DNA from: Anthracocystis setariae | Lineage: Eukaryota > Basidiomycota > Ustilaginomycetes > Ustilaginales > Ustilaginaceae | Direction: 5' to 3' | Assembly: GCA_928724745.1 (NCBI GenBank) | Contig: CAKMXJ010000001.1 | Span: 558,001-622,000, forward strand | DNA length: 64,000 bases | In this document: piece after piece, positions 1 through 9,972 of the stretch | How the letters are laid out: each line of letters starts with the position of its first letter | Numbering within the stretch: the stretch's first letter is position 1 | Program-made: the position numbers and the translations under genes | Notes under the pieces: generated by a model | Database searches by the model: none | Told to the model about the DNA's origin: nothing | What the model saw: only the letters and a program-made list of their open reading frames with translations

Positions 1-221
1 AAGCGGGAAAAGTCGCAGCAATGTAACCCTAGTTCAATGCTTCGCTAATGTAGCGCCCACCCCGGTGCCACCGAGATTGATCCGATTGGCTCATATTGAA
101 TCAAACTGATTGTGCGACTGTCGTCCTGGCGACAAGTTGTGAGATGAAGGTTGTGTGGGAAGTTTGCAGGCTGCCGCTCTCGGACTAGGAGGCAGGGAGG
201 CAGTGAAGAGGCTTGTAAGAA

Positions 222-229
222 TATAAATA
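222..229 (+). promoter_or_regulatory. TATA box of the secreted-protein gene
   Basis: A canonical TATAAATA lies about 100 bp upstream of the ATG at 330. It is the only such element close to that start on this strand, so it is the likely core promoter. Confidence 0.5.
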
Positions 230-329
230 CCCACGACGTACCTCCCCTTAACAACTCCATCTCTGAACAGCTCGGAAGATCTTCGATCTCTTTGCATAGT
301 AGCTTCGCTCCGCATAGATACAGGGCAGT

Positions 330-1280
330 ATGCGAGTTTTGGCAGCATTCAATTGGCTGCTCATCACGTTGCAGATCGTTTCTGCGACTCAGCAGTATCA
401 TCTACATGAACATGGATTCGCCAAGGCAAAGCGAGCAGTGATCGGCCAAAAGCGCGGATCTGTTCAGGGTCAGGTTAAGCTCATCCGGCGTGCGGGGGGC
501 GAGGGAGCGGGTACGTACAGAATGCAGCATGATTGCACTTCCGCTTTAGTCTCAACCCACTGACACTTTGATCTGATCTATGCCAAACCATGCTGACCAT
601 GGCTAGTCAACGGGATCCGTGAGATCGTCGAGAAGTTTGAGGGGACAGGCGCACGCGAAGCTACGCAGCACCATGTTCCTACAGACTCGAGAAACGCCCT
701 CAATGATCGCCTGATACCTGAACCCTCAAGACCATTGACTGGTTTTGTCAGGCCAGCAGAGATTTTCTCGAGCCAGGAACACACAGCGCGTCCCTTGACT
801 GCCGAGGAACTCGATCGCGTTAACGGCCATCAGCATTCAGATTACAGAGCGACACTTCAAATGCATGGACAGAGGCTCGACGAGCATATAGATCTGATTC
901 GAAAGCAGCAGATCCTGGACGAATTGAACCACCAACAGATGGGGAGTTACGAGCACAGGCTCGCGACACTGGAAGAGGTCGCCGCGGCGAACAACAAGAA
1001 GCTTAGCTCGGTGTCAAAGTCACGTTTGTCGAAGACCGCAATCGCTGCTCTGTTTGCGATGGCTGGTGTCGATGGGGTTCTGAGCATCGCTTCAACTCAC
1101 AGTAATGCCAAAGCGCTCAAGGCACAGTCGGACCAGATCGCGGAACAAGGCAAGGAGATCGACCGTCTTCGCGCAGCTCAGCCGCCTTCGACTCTCGCTT
1201 CAAATGCTGGTCTGGCTCAACCTGGGGCAGGCGCCGCTACCACAGGCTCGGGTGCAGCTACCGGTGGAGGACTGGTTTAG
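330..1280 (+). CDS. Putative secreted effector-like protein with coiled coil (284 aa, two exons)
   Basis: I recognise no named family. Exons are 330..510 and 607..1280; the 96-bp intron starts GTACGT and ends CTAG, and splicing keeps the frame. The product starts with a signal peptide (residues 1 to about 19, hydrophobic LLITLQIV core ending SAT). Two dibasic KR sites follow soon after, as in Kex2-processed secreted proteins. The middle and C-terminal parts are charged and heptad-rich (coiled-coil-like). A hydrophobic stretch around TAIAALFAMAG could be a membrane segment or a buried helix. The last 35 residues are Ala/Gly/Thr-rich. A TATA box sits 100 bp upstream. Secretion and Kex2 processing are inferred from motifs; an effector role is only suggested by the smut context. 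Confidence 0.7.
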
Positions 1281-2602
1281 GATGCGTGACAATCACGATT
1301 CTCTTGGCCATCGTGCAAGACCGAATCTCCTTTTAGAATCTTCGAAGGGGTTTTCGTTGCAGCACTCGCACTTTGTTTGCCGAGTGCATGGCGTCACTAA
1401 GGCTGACCAAGGACCTCGTATCATGAACGACTTCGTTCCGTTTCCCATTTATGGCTCTTGCTCTATGTTGTGGATTGTGCTGCTTGTGAAGTATCTTTTG
1501 ACAGGCTGCCACCTGGAGGGGCCAGGTCTGGAAGAATGCGGCGGCTTGCATCAAGAAACAGCGCAATGCGACGTTCCGTGGTCCCAGCCGCGGAGATGTG
1601 AGATTTCCAATACGAAACGCGGTGGGAGCCTTAAAAATTGCCGGCGCATATTGCAGAACATTGACAGAGTACTGTAACGCAGAGAGGACCGTAAGCAGAG
1701 AGGGATATGCATCACACAGTGCACACGACGGCGCATTTGAACGTATTCTGGCGATTCGGGGGGGGTTTTGCAAACCAAAAAGATAGAAAATCGAACGATT
1801 CACCGATTCGAAAACGGCCGCCTTTCAGGGAAGAAGAATGAGCTCGGCCATAAAATTCAAAATTGTAATTCCGCTTGCGATTGTACTATAGCAGTGAGTA
1901 CAGTACAGCAGTGTGCTCAGACCGGCACGAACGCAATAGAAAAAGAAAAATGAGGGTAACATCTGTCAGCAATCAAATCAATCCAACACTCGAACAGATC
2001 AACTCACAGTCACACTGAGCACAGTACCGGTGCAGCCGTCTCCACCTGAGGCCCTGCCGCTGCATGCAGTCGTCTGGCACGGCGTATCGCAAGTGTGCCG
2101 CGTACCGCCCGACTCTTTAGTTTTTGTGTTGGTTGTGCGCTGCTGCCTCGACATTTCACTCGCACTCACTCGCACTTGCACTACTACTACTACTCTTACT
2201 CTCTTACTCGTCCGCTTACCGCCCATTCTGCAAAGCGCAGCACACTCAGTCCCGCCCGCCCGGGCGGTGCCACGCTTCACTCGCCATCGAACCTCCCATC
2301 TCTTCCCACCATCCTCATCCCCCCCTCCCCCACCTCACCTTGTCTCTGGTCACATCAGGACATCATCCCTCTTGATCTCCATTCGACCACACAGCATCAT
2401 TGACTGCTGCTGTTGCGCTGCTCATCCGTGAAGCGCTACCTTTAGGCGCCACACGCTTCGTACTGACTTGATCGTCTCTGTGCTGCTTGCTGTACTTGAT
2501 TCGAGGTGTCACCTTCGCCCCGCCCTCTTTTCTGTTCCTGCATCTCGCCCCCTTTGTCCCCTGACAACACCATCATCGCCAGCTTGCCATCGTCGTTCCA
2601 CA
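1281..2602. other. Spacer and 5' leader of RSP5
   Basis: No convincing gene. The part after about 2000 is pyrimidine-rich (CT/ACT runs, 2160-2340), typical of a strong basidiomycete promoter and leader. A GTACAGTACAG copy of the dispersed pentanucleotide lies near 1898-1908. The RSP5 frame stays open upstream to 2468, but no ATG precedes 2603. Confidence 0.5.
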
Positions 2603-5146
2603 ATGGTCAATCCTCGAAGCCCTGGTTCTCTTTCTCGCAAGATCCGTATCACTGTCGTCGCTGCTGATGGCTTGGCCAAGCGCGATGTCTTCCGTCTACC
2701 CGATCCCTTCGCCATCGTGACCGTCGATGGAGAGCAGACTCACTCTACCTCAGTCATCAAAAAGACGCTCAATCCCTACTGGAACGACAGTTTCGACGTC
2801 ACCGTAACCGACTCCTCGGTCATCGCTGTTCAGATCTTCGACCAGAAGAAGTTCAAGAAGCGCGACCAGGGTTTCCTTGGTGTCATCAACATTCGTGTTT
2901 CTGACGTTCTCGACCTTGAACTTGGCGGCAAGCGTCTGCTTAACAAGGAGCTCAAAAAGTCCAACGACAATCTCGTTGTACACGGCAAGCTCATCATCGA
3001 CTTGAACACCAACGTCTCGACTCCGATCAACAACAACTCCACCGCTGGGCCCACCGATCTCCTGATTCCCGGCACTTCCAATGCTTCTTCCGCTTCCCTC
3101 TCCACGCCGTCCACTCCCGTTCGTCCCGATGCTCGACCTACCACTTCAGGCAGCGGTACTGCTCCCAGAGTAGCCTCCACTGCTGCCTCTGCCACCACTA
3201 CCGCTGAGTCGGCTAACCGTCCTTCATCGGCAGTTGATGTCTCGTCCCCTTCTCCAAGCGCGTCCGCATCCGCTTCTGCCACCGCATCCGCCTCAACAGC
3301 TGCCTCTGCAGAAGCCAGGTCCTCGGCTGCTCCCGCTACCGCTGGCGCTCGCACCGCTGGCTCGCAAGATCCTCGCTCAGATGAGTACGGACCCCTTCCT
3401 GCTGGTTGGGAAAGGAGGACTGATCACCTCGGTCGTACCTACTATGTCGACCACAACACACGCTCCACCACATGGACCCGCCCATCCACCAACCCTAGCG
3501 CCAACACGGCTGCCGCTGCCAATGTATCAGCTGCTGACCGTCAGAGGCACAGTAACCGCGCTCTCGCCGACGACTTCCTCGGGGTGAGCGATGGCGATGC
3601 TTCTCGCTCGTCTGCCACTGGTTCTGCCATCTCCACTCCCGGCGCTGCCGCCACCTCTGCCAACCCTCTGCCTGCCAGCTCCAGCACCACTGCAGGCAAT
3701 GGTCCTCTTCCCGCCGGTTGGGAACAGAGGCACACTCCTGAAGGCCGACCTTATTTCGTTGATCACAACACTCGCACCACTACCTGGGTCGACCCTCGTC
3801 GTCAACAGATTCTTCGAATTATGGGCCCCAATGGCAGCAACCTCACCGTCCAGCCCCAGAGTGTGTCTCAGCTTGGTCCGCTTCCCAGCGGCTGGGAGAT
3901 GCGTCTGACATCTACCGCCCGAGTCTACTTTGTCGATCACAACACCAAGACTACCACTTGGGACGACCCTCGTCTGCCTTCGAGTCTTGACCAGAATGTT
4001 CCGCAGTACAAGCGCGACTTCCGTCGCAAGCTGATCTACTTCCGAAGCCAGCCTGCGCTCCGTCCCATCCCGGGTCAGTGCCACATCAAGGTTCGTCGTA
4101 CCCACATTTTCGAGGACTCGTACGCTGAGATCATGCGTCAGCAGCCCAACGATCTCAAGAAGCGCCTCATGATCAAGTTTGACGGTGAAGACGGTCTCGA
4201 CTACGGTGGTCTTTCGCGAGAGTTCTTCTTCCTGCTTTCGCACGAGATGTTCAACCCCTTCTACTGTCTCTTCGAGTACAGTGCCCATGACAACTACACA
4301 CTTCAGATCAACCCTCACTCGGGTATCAACCCTGAGCACTTGAACTACTTCAAGTTCATCGGACGAGTTCTTGGCTTGGCCATCTTCCACAGGAGGTTCT
4401 TGGACGCCTACTTTATCGTTTCGTTCTACAAGATGATCCTCAAGAAGAAGATCACGCTCAGTGATCTCGAGTCGGTGGATGCGGATTACCACCGCTCGCT
4501 CCAGTGGATGCTGGACAACTCGATCGAGGGCATCGTCGAGGAGACTTTTACGGCGGTCGAGGACAAGTTCGGCGAGATGGTGACGGTGGAGCTCAAATCG
4601 GGAGGAGAAGAGATCGAAGTGACGGACGAGAACAAGAAGGAGTACGTCGAGCTGATGACGGAATGGCGTATCAGCAAGCGAGTGGAGGAGCAGTTTAGGG
4701 CGTTCATCTCGGGATTCACCGAGTTGATTCCGCAGGATCTGATCAATGTGTTTGACGAGAGGGAGTTGGAGTTGCTGATTGGTGGTATGAGTGAGATCGA
4801 CGTGGATGACTGGAAGAAGTTTACGGATTATCGAGGGTTTACCGAGCAGGACCAGGTGGTGCAGTGGTTCTGGCAGTGTGTTCGTGCTTGGCCGACTGAG
4901 AAGAAGTCGAGGTTGTTGCAGTTCGCCACGGGGACTTCGAGGATTCCTGTCAATGGGTTTAAGGATCTTCAGGGATCGGATGGGCCGAGGAGGTTTACGA
5001 TTGAGAAGAGCGGTGATGTGCACCAGTTGCCCAAGTCTCATACTTGTTTCAACCGCATCGATCTTCCGCCGTATCCCAGCTTTGAGACGCTGGAGAGTAA
5101 GCTGGCGCTCGCAATCGAGGAGGGGATGGGTTTCGGTAACGAGTGA
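2603..5146 (+). CDS. RSP5: NEDD4-family HECT E3 ubiquitin ligase Rsp5 (847 aa)
   Basis: Single-exon gene with the full Rsp5 architecture. An N-terminal C2 domain (about residues 10-120, [12 protein letters not shown]) is followed by a Ser/Ala/Thr-rich linker. Three WW domains lie near 263-294, 367-398 and 425-457, each with GPLPxGWE and a TTW second Trp. A complete HECT domain runs from about 500 to the end, with the catalytic cysteine in SHTCFNR (C815) and a typical C-terminal GFGNE. The yeast protein is 809 aa. The start is the ATG in good context (CACAATGG); the frame is open further upstream but without an ATG. It attaches K63-linked ubiquitin to membrane proteins for endocytosis and sorting, recruited by PPxY adaptors; two PPxY proteins are encoded at 17.9-26.1 kb. 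Confidence 0.97.
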   Translation: MVNPRSPGSLSRKIRITVVAADGLAKRDVFRLPDPFAIVTVDGEQTHSTSVIKKTLNPYWNDSFDVTVTDSSVIAVQIFDQKKFKKRDQGFLGVINIRVSDVLDLELGGKRLLNKELKKSNDNLVVHGKLIIDLNTNVSTPINNNSTAGPTDLLIPGTSNASSASLSTPSTPVRPDARPTTSGSGTAPRVASTAASATTTAESANRPSSAVDVSSPSPSASASASATASASTAASAEARSSAAPATAGARTAGSQDPRSDEYGPLPAGWERRTDHLGRTYYVDHNTRSTTWTRPSTNPSANTAAAANVSAADRQRHSNRALADDFLGVSDGDASRSSATGSAISTPGAAATSANPLPASSSTTAGNGPLPAGWEQRHTPEGRPYFVDHNTRTTTWVDPRRQQILRIMGPNGSNLTVQPQSVSQLGPLPSGWEMRLTSTARVYFVDHNTKTTTWDDPRLPSSLDQNVPQYKRDFRRKLIYFRSQPALRPIPGQCHIKVRRTHIFEDSYAEIMRQQPNDLKKRLMIKFDGEDGLDYGGLSREFFFLLSHEMFNPFYCLFEYSAHDNYTLQINPHSGINPEHLNYFKFIGRVLGLAIFHRRFLDAYFIVSFYKMILKKKITLSDLESVDADYHRSLQWMLDNSIEGIVEETFTAVEDKFGEMVTVELKSGGEEIEVTDENKKEYVELMTEWRISKRVEEQFRAFISGFTELIPQDLINVFDERELELLIGGMSEIDVDDWKKFTDYRGFTEQDQVVQWFWQCVRAWPTEKKSRLLQFATGTSRIPVNGFKDLQGSDGPRRFTIEKSGDVHQLPKSHTCFNRIDLPPYPSFETLESKLALAIEEGMGFGNE

Positions 5147-5396
5147 TATCGCCTCGAATCGCTCTGGTTTTTTTATTTTTCTCTTTTTTGGTTTCTTCAC
5201 TACCTTGCAAAACACACTTTACCCCACCTAGCAATTTGTTGTCCCCTCTCTTGCTACTCTCCGTTTTGTTTTGTTTTTTTTACCTCTCCTTCCCCCAACT
5301 TGTTCGTATACCACTCCCTAACTTAGTTCGGTTTGTTTGCGCTCTTCAGTTTGAAATTGTTCATGGCATTCACAAATGTGCATCTGCTCTGGTGGT

Positions 5397-5398
<2 letters not shown>

Positions 5399-5476
<78 letters not shown>
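5399..5476. repeat. (TG)39 microsatellite
   Basis: 78 bp of perfect TG repeat, flanked by GGTGG and GCGTGG. It lies between the convergent 3' ends of RSP5 and the transporter gene. Spurious long reading frames on both strands pass through it. Confidence 0.98.
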
Positions 5477-5480
<4 letters not shown>

Positions 5481-5640
5481 GTGTGAGGAGATGAAGGGTT
5501 CAATTGTGTAGGGGCGAGAATTTGATGTTTGGTACAAGCGATGATGTTGCATTGCGAGAGCTGGGTTATATGGGATGCTAGTGTTACAGAAGAGACTGAT
5601 TGAAGGATCGATTAGCGTGAGAGGGGAGATTGAAGAGGAA

Positions 5641-7092
5641 TTACTCGAAGCGGGAGTCGATGGCGCTTTCGTCATCGGTGGCAACGCCGGTGTATTCGTT
5701 GGTCGACCTGGGCGTGCACCACCCCGGTGGACTGACGATACCGTTGAACAAGAAGGTTCCGTAAACGAGCAGGACAAATCCAAGCACTTGCAAACTTCCA
5801 GATTGCAGTTTGAAGGTCTCCCATCCGAGTGTAAGCGAAACCACCCAGATGCCGAGCGTTCGGCATGTGTCGATGGTGCTCCTAGCCGTGGCGGAGACGT
5901 TGCGCGTGACTGAAAGACCGAAAAAGTTGAAAAACGAGATGGTGAAGCAGATCGCAATCGACGAGCGCAGTACCGCACCATTCGACATGATCTGGTAGAA
6001 GCCAGCCGACATGTCAAAGTAGCCGCCTCGGCCCTCTGGGGTGGAGCCGATAAAGTAGTGCAAGAGTGGCATGGCGAGGAGCGTGGTGACAGCACCAAAC
6101 ACACCTTCGTAGCCGACCGCGAGCAGAGGCTCTACAGAGTAGCGCGACATGATCTTTTCTTCAAGAACAAATTGAGAGGCGGTGAAGAGCTGAGCGAACA
6201 GAATCAGCAGAACGCCCAGAAGGGCTTGCGCAGCTTCAGGGATCTCATCCTCGCCAGCATCTGATGGGGAAGCTTCAGGCGCCTTGAAAACAGTACCTGA
6301 AAGGCCAACGACCGAAACTCCCATCATGACGGTGACGAGACTAAGCCACTGGAAGAGATGAAGGTGCCTCCTGAGGAAGATGACGGAAAAGACACCTACC
6401 CAAAGCACAAGTGCGCCTCGAGTCATTTGGTAGATGCTGACGGGGGTGAAGAGCAAACCGACATTCATCAAGGTAGTTCCGCAAATATCGCAAAGTGCCG
6501 GCATGAAAAAGAGACCGATGGCCTTGCCAGACATGGTCTCGCCCTTGATTGCGCCGACCTCATCTGCGTCGACAGCATGGATGTAGCTCGAGTCGTTGAG
6601 GCTGGTGAACTCGGATTCCTCAAGTTCGCCGGGCTGCAGGGCACGGGAAGCGATCTCGAAAGGTGGGGCAGGAACAGAGGGATCGGTGGGAGCATGCGTA
6701 GCACCGGTGTGCACGCGTCCTCGAGTAGCTTCGTAGGATGAGACGGCGGATGCATTGCGGCCTCGAGGCGAGCTGTCGGCGTCGACGACGATGCCCGAAT
6801 CTGGTGGTGGAGTAAGCAGAGGCTTCTTGAGGGCTGCATCGCGGGCGTCTTTGCCGGAGATGCGGTTATACAAGACACGCAAGAGCACAGGGAGCAAGCA
6901 AAGACATTCGCCGAGGAACATCTGGAGCGTCTGCCAGACAGGCTGCGAAAACTCTTGATGCTTCTTGGGATCGGGAGAATCACAGTTGGCTACGCACTGC
7001 ATATCTTGATACTTGTTGAGGAGCGAGTTGCTGATGCCGGTCAGCAGCATACCGGTGACAAAGATGGGCACGAGGGAGCGTGTTGTCAACAT
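5641..7092 (-). CDS. SLC35F6-like drug/metabolite transporter (483 aa)
   Basis: Multi-pass membrane protein of the drug/metabolite (EamA) superfamily. The N-terminus (FVTGMLLTGISNSLLNKYQDM, then FLGECLCLLP) matches the layout of SLC35F6/ANT2-binding-protein homologues. There are about ten hydrophobic segments. A long hydrophilic loop at roughly 85-185, rich in Ser/Pro/Glu, is larger than in animal homologues. The C-terminal half has the second EamA repeat (FVLEEKIMSRY, VLRSSIAICFTISFFNFFGLSVT). The substrate is unknown; animal SLC35F6 is placed in lysosomal or mitochondrial membranes. It is convergent with RSP5, with the (TG)39 repeat between. The start is the first ATG of the frame. Confidence 0.85.
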   Translation of the reverse strand: MLTTRSLVPIFVTGMLLTGISNSLLNKYQDMQCVANCDSPDPKKHQEFSQPVWQTLQMFLGECLCLLPVLLRVLYNRISGKDARDAALKKPLLTPPPDSGIVVDADSSPRGRNASAVSSYEATRGRVHTGATHAPTDPSVPAPPFEIASRALQPGELEESEFTSLNDSSYIHAVDADEVGAIKGETMSGKAIGLFFMPALCDICGTTLMNVGLLFTPVSIYQMTRGALVLWVGVFSVIFLRRHLHLFQWLSLVTVMMGVSVVGLSGTVFKAPEASPSDAGEDEIPEAAQALLGVLLILFAQLFTASQFVLEEKIMSRYSVEPLLAVGYEGVFGAVTTLLAMPLLHYFIGSTPEGRGGYFDMSAGFYQIMSNGAVLRSSIAICFTISFFNFFGLSVTRNVSATARSTIDTCRTLGIWVVSLTLGWETFKLQSGSLQVLGFVLLVYGTFLFNGIVSPPGWCTPRSTNEYTGVATDDESAIDSRFE

Positions 7093-8346
7093 CTTGGCTG
7101 GTTTTGGCGAGACGGTGGTTTGAGGCAGATCGAGTGACGACGATGGTGTGTCAAGCTTGAACAGCTGACGGTGGCGAGATTCTTGTTCGCCGAGAGCAGC
7201 GAAAAGGTGCGCTTGAGAGGCAGACAGCGCTACCAGCTGGATTTGGTCCGAAGGTTTGGTCGTAATGTTCCGCGTAGTGACCGAAGATGCGATTCAAGTA
7301 GGATGTGTGTACTGAGTATGATCGATCTAGGTTGAAACCGGACTAGATAGAGCAAACCAAGCAGAACGGCTGGACAACGAGGCTTAAAATGGAGCCTTGA
7401 ACTTGAAGTTTTGCGGGGCCGAATCGAAAAGTGGCTTGATGATCGGATGAGGATTAGGTGATGGCAAGTGTTGATGGTGGGGAGATAGAGGCGAAGAGTA
7501 AAGAGGAGAGGGGACGAGTGACTCAGGGACGAGGCGGCGGATTCGGTTGACAGTGAACCGCGACCGAGATAAGGACGCATTACAGCCAAAATGCATATCA
7601 CCACCACTGGGCAAATAGCCCGAGTCAGAGAGGGCGGAGACAGAGAGAGAGAGTGTGTGTGTGTGTGTGTGTGGCAGTGCGTGAGGGCGAGCGAGAGCGG
7701 ACCCTGACTGGGCGTTGATTGAAAATCAAATCCAACATAAATCGACTTGGGTCTGCACAGCGTCACTCACACGAGTCATTCACATTCACCGCCTTAGCGC
7801 TCAACAGCGCTCTATCGCGTCGCAACCCCTTTTCGGTTCAACGTTGTCTGAGTGGGCCAACAATATGCGTCACCGCCCGTCACATCCTACAATTTAAAGT
7901 GCCGCTGGTGCCCTTAAATTTTCCTTCAGCCAACCGGCACACCAAAATTCAACAAATCCAATTCCTCCACGCTCTATACCGTATGTTCAGCTGCGTGTTG
8001 CGCCCGCGGCATGTGATTCCCGTGTGTGAGCCTCTTAAAATGATAGCTCTAACACACAAAGAAAAGAATTCAAGTCAGCATCGGATCCGAGTTTGACAGC
8101 TCAGCTTCGAGGTTTCAACAAACATGTCGAATCAAAGGCTCAAGGCAATGCATCCATCCATCCATCCATCCATTCATTCATCCATCTTTCTTGCATTCCT
8201 CCATCATCATCAGTAGCTGACAGCGCGCCAGCTTCTCGCGACCCAGCAACAACAAGCATATCCGCGACGGCGGGCCCATATGGATCTGGGTTGCTGCGAA
8301 CGATCCAATGCACAGCTAAACATCTTCCTACCTCCATCCTGCAATC
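7093..8346. other. Divergent promoter region between transporter and HOS2
   Basis: No gene seen. It contains a GA/GT microsatellite (about 7645-7672), AT-rich blocks around 7890-7930 and a (CATC)n run with CATT variants at about 8154-8185, shortly before the HOS2 start. Confidence 0.5.
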
Positions 8347-9675
8347 ATGGTGGTCATCGACTTTGACATGGCTGCAACAGGTGGCAATTCCAATGCCACC
8401 TTCTCCGATTCCCCCTTCTTCTACGATCGCTCCGAATCCAATGGTGCTGGTCAAGCCATCTACAAAGATGCGCACCACGTACAGCCACACTCCAACCCTC
8501 GCGTCAGCTACTACCATCCTGCCGGTGTTGGTGATTTTCACTACGGCGAGAGACATCCCATGAAACCAGCTCGTCTCACCCTCACTAATCGTCTTGTCCT
8601 AGCATATGGCCTGCACAAGCATATGAGCGTCTTTACGCCTCGAGAGGCAACCAAAGAGGAGCTCGAGATGTTCCATGACAGTGACTACGTCGACTTCCTT
8701 GCCAACGTCACACCTTCTACACCTCCCTCGGCAGCTTTCACAAAGTTCAACTTTGCCGACGACTGTCCTGTATTCGATGGCATGTACGACTTCTGCAAGG
8801 CGTACTCCGGCGCGTCTCTAGCTGGCGCGAGAAGGCTTGCAGCAGGCGAGACAGATATCGCCATCAACTGGTCAGGTGGTTTGCATCATGCAAAGAAGTT
8901 CGAGGCTTCAGGCTTTTGCTACGTCAACGACATCGTTCTAGGCATAATGGAGCTACTACGCTGCCATCCGCGAGTTCTGTACATCGACATCGACATTCAT
9001 CATGGTGATGGCGTCCAGGAGGCTTTCTACAACTCGAATCGCGTCATGACCGTCTCGTTTCACAAGTACGGAAACGACTTCTTCCCTTGCACAGGTAACA
9101 TCGACGAGATCGGCACCGGACTTGGAAAACATTTCTGCCTGAACGTACCACTGCAAGACGGCATCGACGACTCGGGCTACGTCTCGCTGTTCAAAAGCGT
9201 CATGGAACCTACCATCACCACTTTCCGCCCCTCCTCTATCGTACTGCAATGTGGAGCCGATTCGCTCGGCCTGGACCGTTTGGGATGCTTCAACCTCAGC
9301 ATCGCAGCGCACGGCGAATGCGTCCAGTTCATCAAATCTTTTGGACTCCCCCTCCTCGTGCTCGGTGGCGGTGGCTACACCATCCGCAACGTTGCTCGGT
9401 GCTGGGCATATGAGACTTCGGTGCTCACCGGCTGTTCGATCCCGGACACGCTCCCGAGCACACCGTACATGGAGTTCTTCGCGCCCTCCTACCGGTTACA
9501 CGAACCTACGCAGGCAGGCAGAGTCGAGAATCAAAATTCCAAGGCGAGCCTAGAAAAGATCCGAATTCAAATCCTCGAACAGCTCAGATACCTGCATGGT
9601 GCACCGAGTGTTCAGATGCAGGAGTTGCCGCCAGATCTCGCTGGAGCTTGGGTCGAGGACCAAGTCAAAGTCTAA
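8347..9675 (+). CDS. HOS2: Class I histone deacetylase, Hos2/HDAC3 type (442 aa)
   Basis: RPD3-superfamily zinc-dependent deacetylase in one exon. Active-site His pair H180/H181 sits in SGGLHHAKK. Zinc ligands lie in DIDIHHGDG (about 214-222, D216 and H218) and in the GADSLG segment. The catalytic Tyr is in LGGGGYT. The stretch [15 protein letters not shown] is the HDAC3/Hos2 signature and differs from the Rpd3 version, so I place it in the Hos2 subfamily (yeast Hos2 452 aa). A poorly conserved extension of about 60 residues precedes the catalytic domain; the acidic C-terminal tail of HDAC3 is short here. It is the catalytic subunit of Set3/SMRT-type complexes and acts on histone H3/H4 tails in the nucleus. 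In smuts Hos2 is linked to mating and dimorphism. Confidence 0.95.
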   Translation: MVVIDFDMAATGGNSNATFSDSPFFYDRSESNGAGQAIYKDAHHVQPHSNPRVSYYHPAGVGDFHYGERHPMKPARLTLTNRLVLAYGLHKHMSVFTPREATKEELEMFHDSDYVDFLANVTPSTPPSAAFTKFNFADDCPVFDGMYDFCKAYSGASLAGARRLAAGETDIAINWSGGLHHAKKFEASGFCYVNDIVLGIMELLRCHPRVLYIDIDIHHGDGVQEAFYNSNRVMTVSFHKYGNDFFPCTGNIDEIGTGLGKHFCLNVPLQDGIDDSGYVSLFKSVMEPTITTFRPSSIVLQCGADSLGLDRLGCFNLSIAAHGECVQFIKSFGLPLLVLGGGGYTIRNVARCWAYETSVLTGCSIPDTLPSTPYMEFFAPSYRLHEPTQAGRVENQNSKASLEKIRIQILEQLRYLHGAPSVQMQELPPDLAGAWVEDQVKV

Positions 9676-9972
9676 AACCTTACCCCCTTTTTAACACACT
9701 TTCGCATCTGCCAACATGGACTCCTCGTATACCCCCCCCTCCTCCGCTTTCGGCCTCTTTCTCTCTCTCTCTCTCGTCCATTCAATATGTACTTGTACGC
9801 ATCCATCCCATCTTTTCGTGTACACTAGCTCCTCAACTCCATGTAACGATAGAAACCGACGCCTCCTGCAATCTCAAACCCAAACAACGAAACACACACA
9901 CGCGTTTGTGAAGGAGGAATACAATTTCGCATCGACCACACCGTACACTTCACACACACACCCCCGCCTTTT

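Noticed and set aside
3527..5215. 562-codon open frame antisense to RSP5
   Set aside because: It mirrors the conserved HECT coding sequence and has no domain of its own; a codon-bias shadow.
5143..6104. Open frames running through the (TG)39 tract on both strands
   Set aside because: Poly-Val/Cys and Thr/His runs come from the microsatellite; the rest is antisense to the transporter gene.
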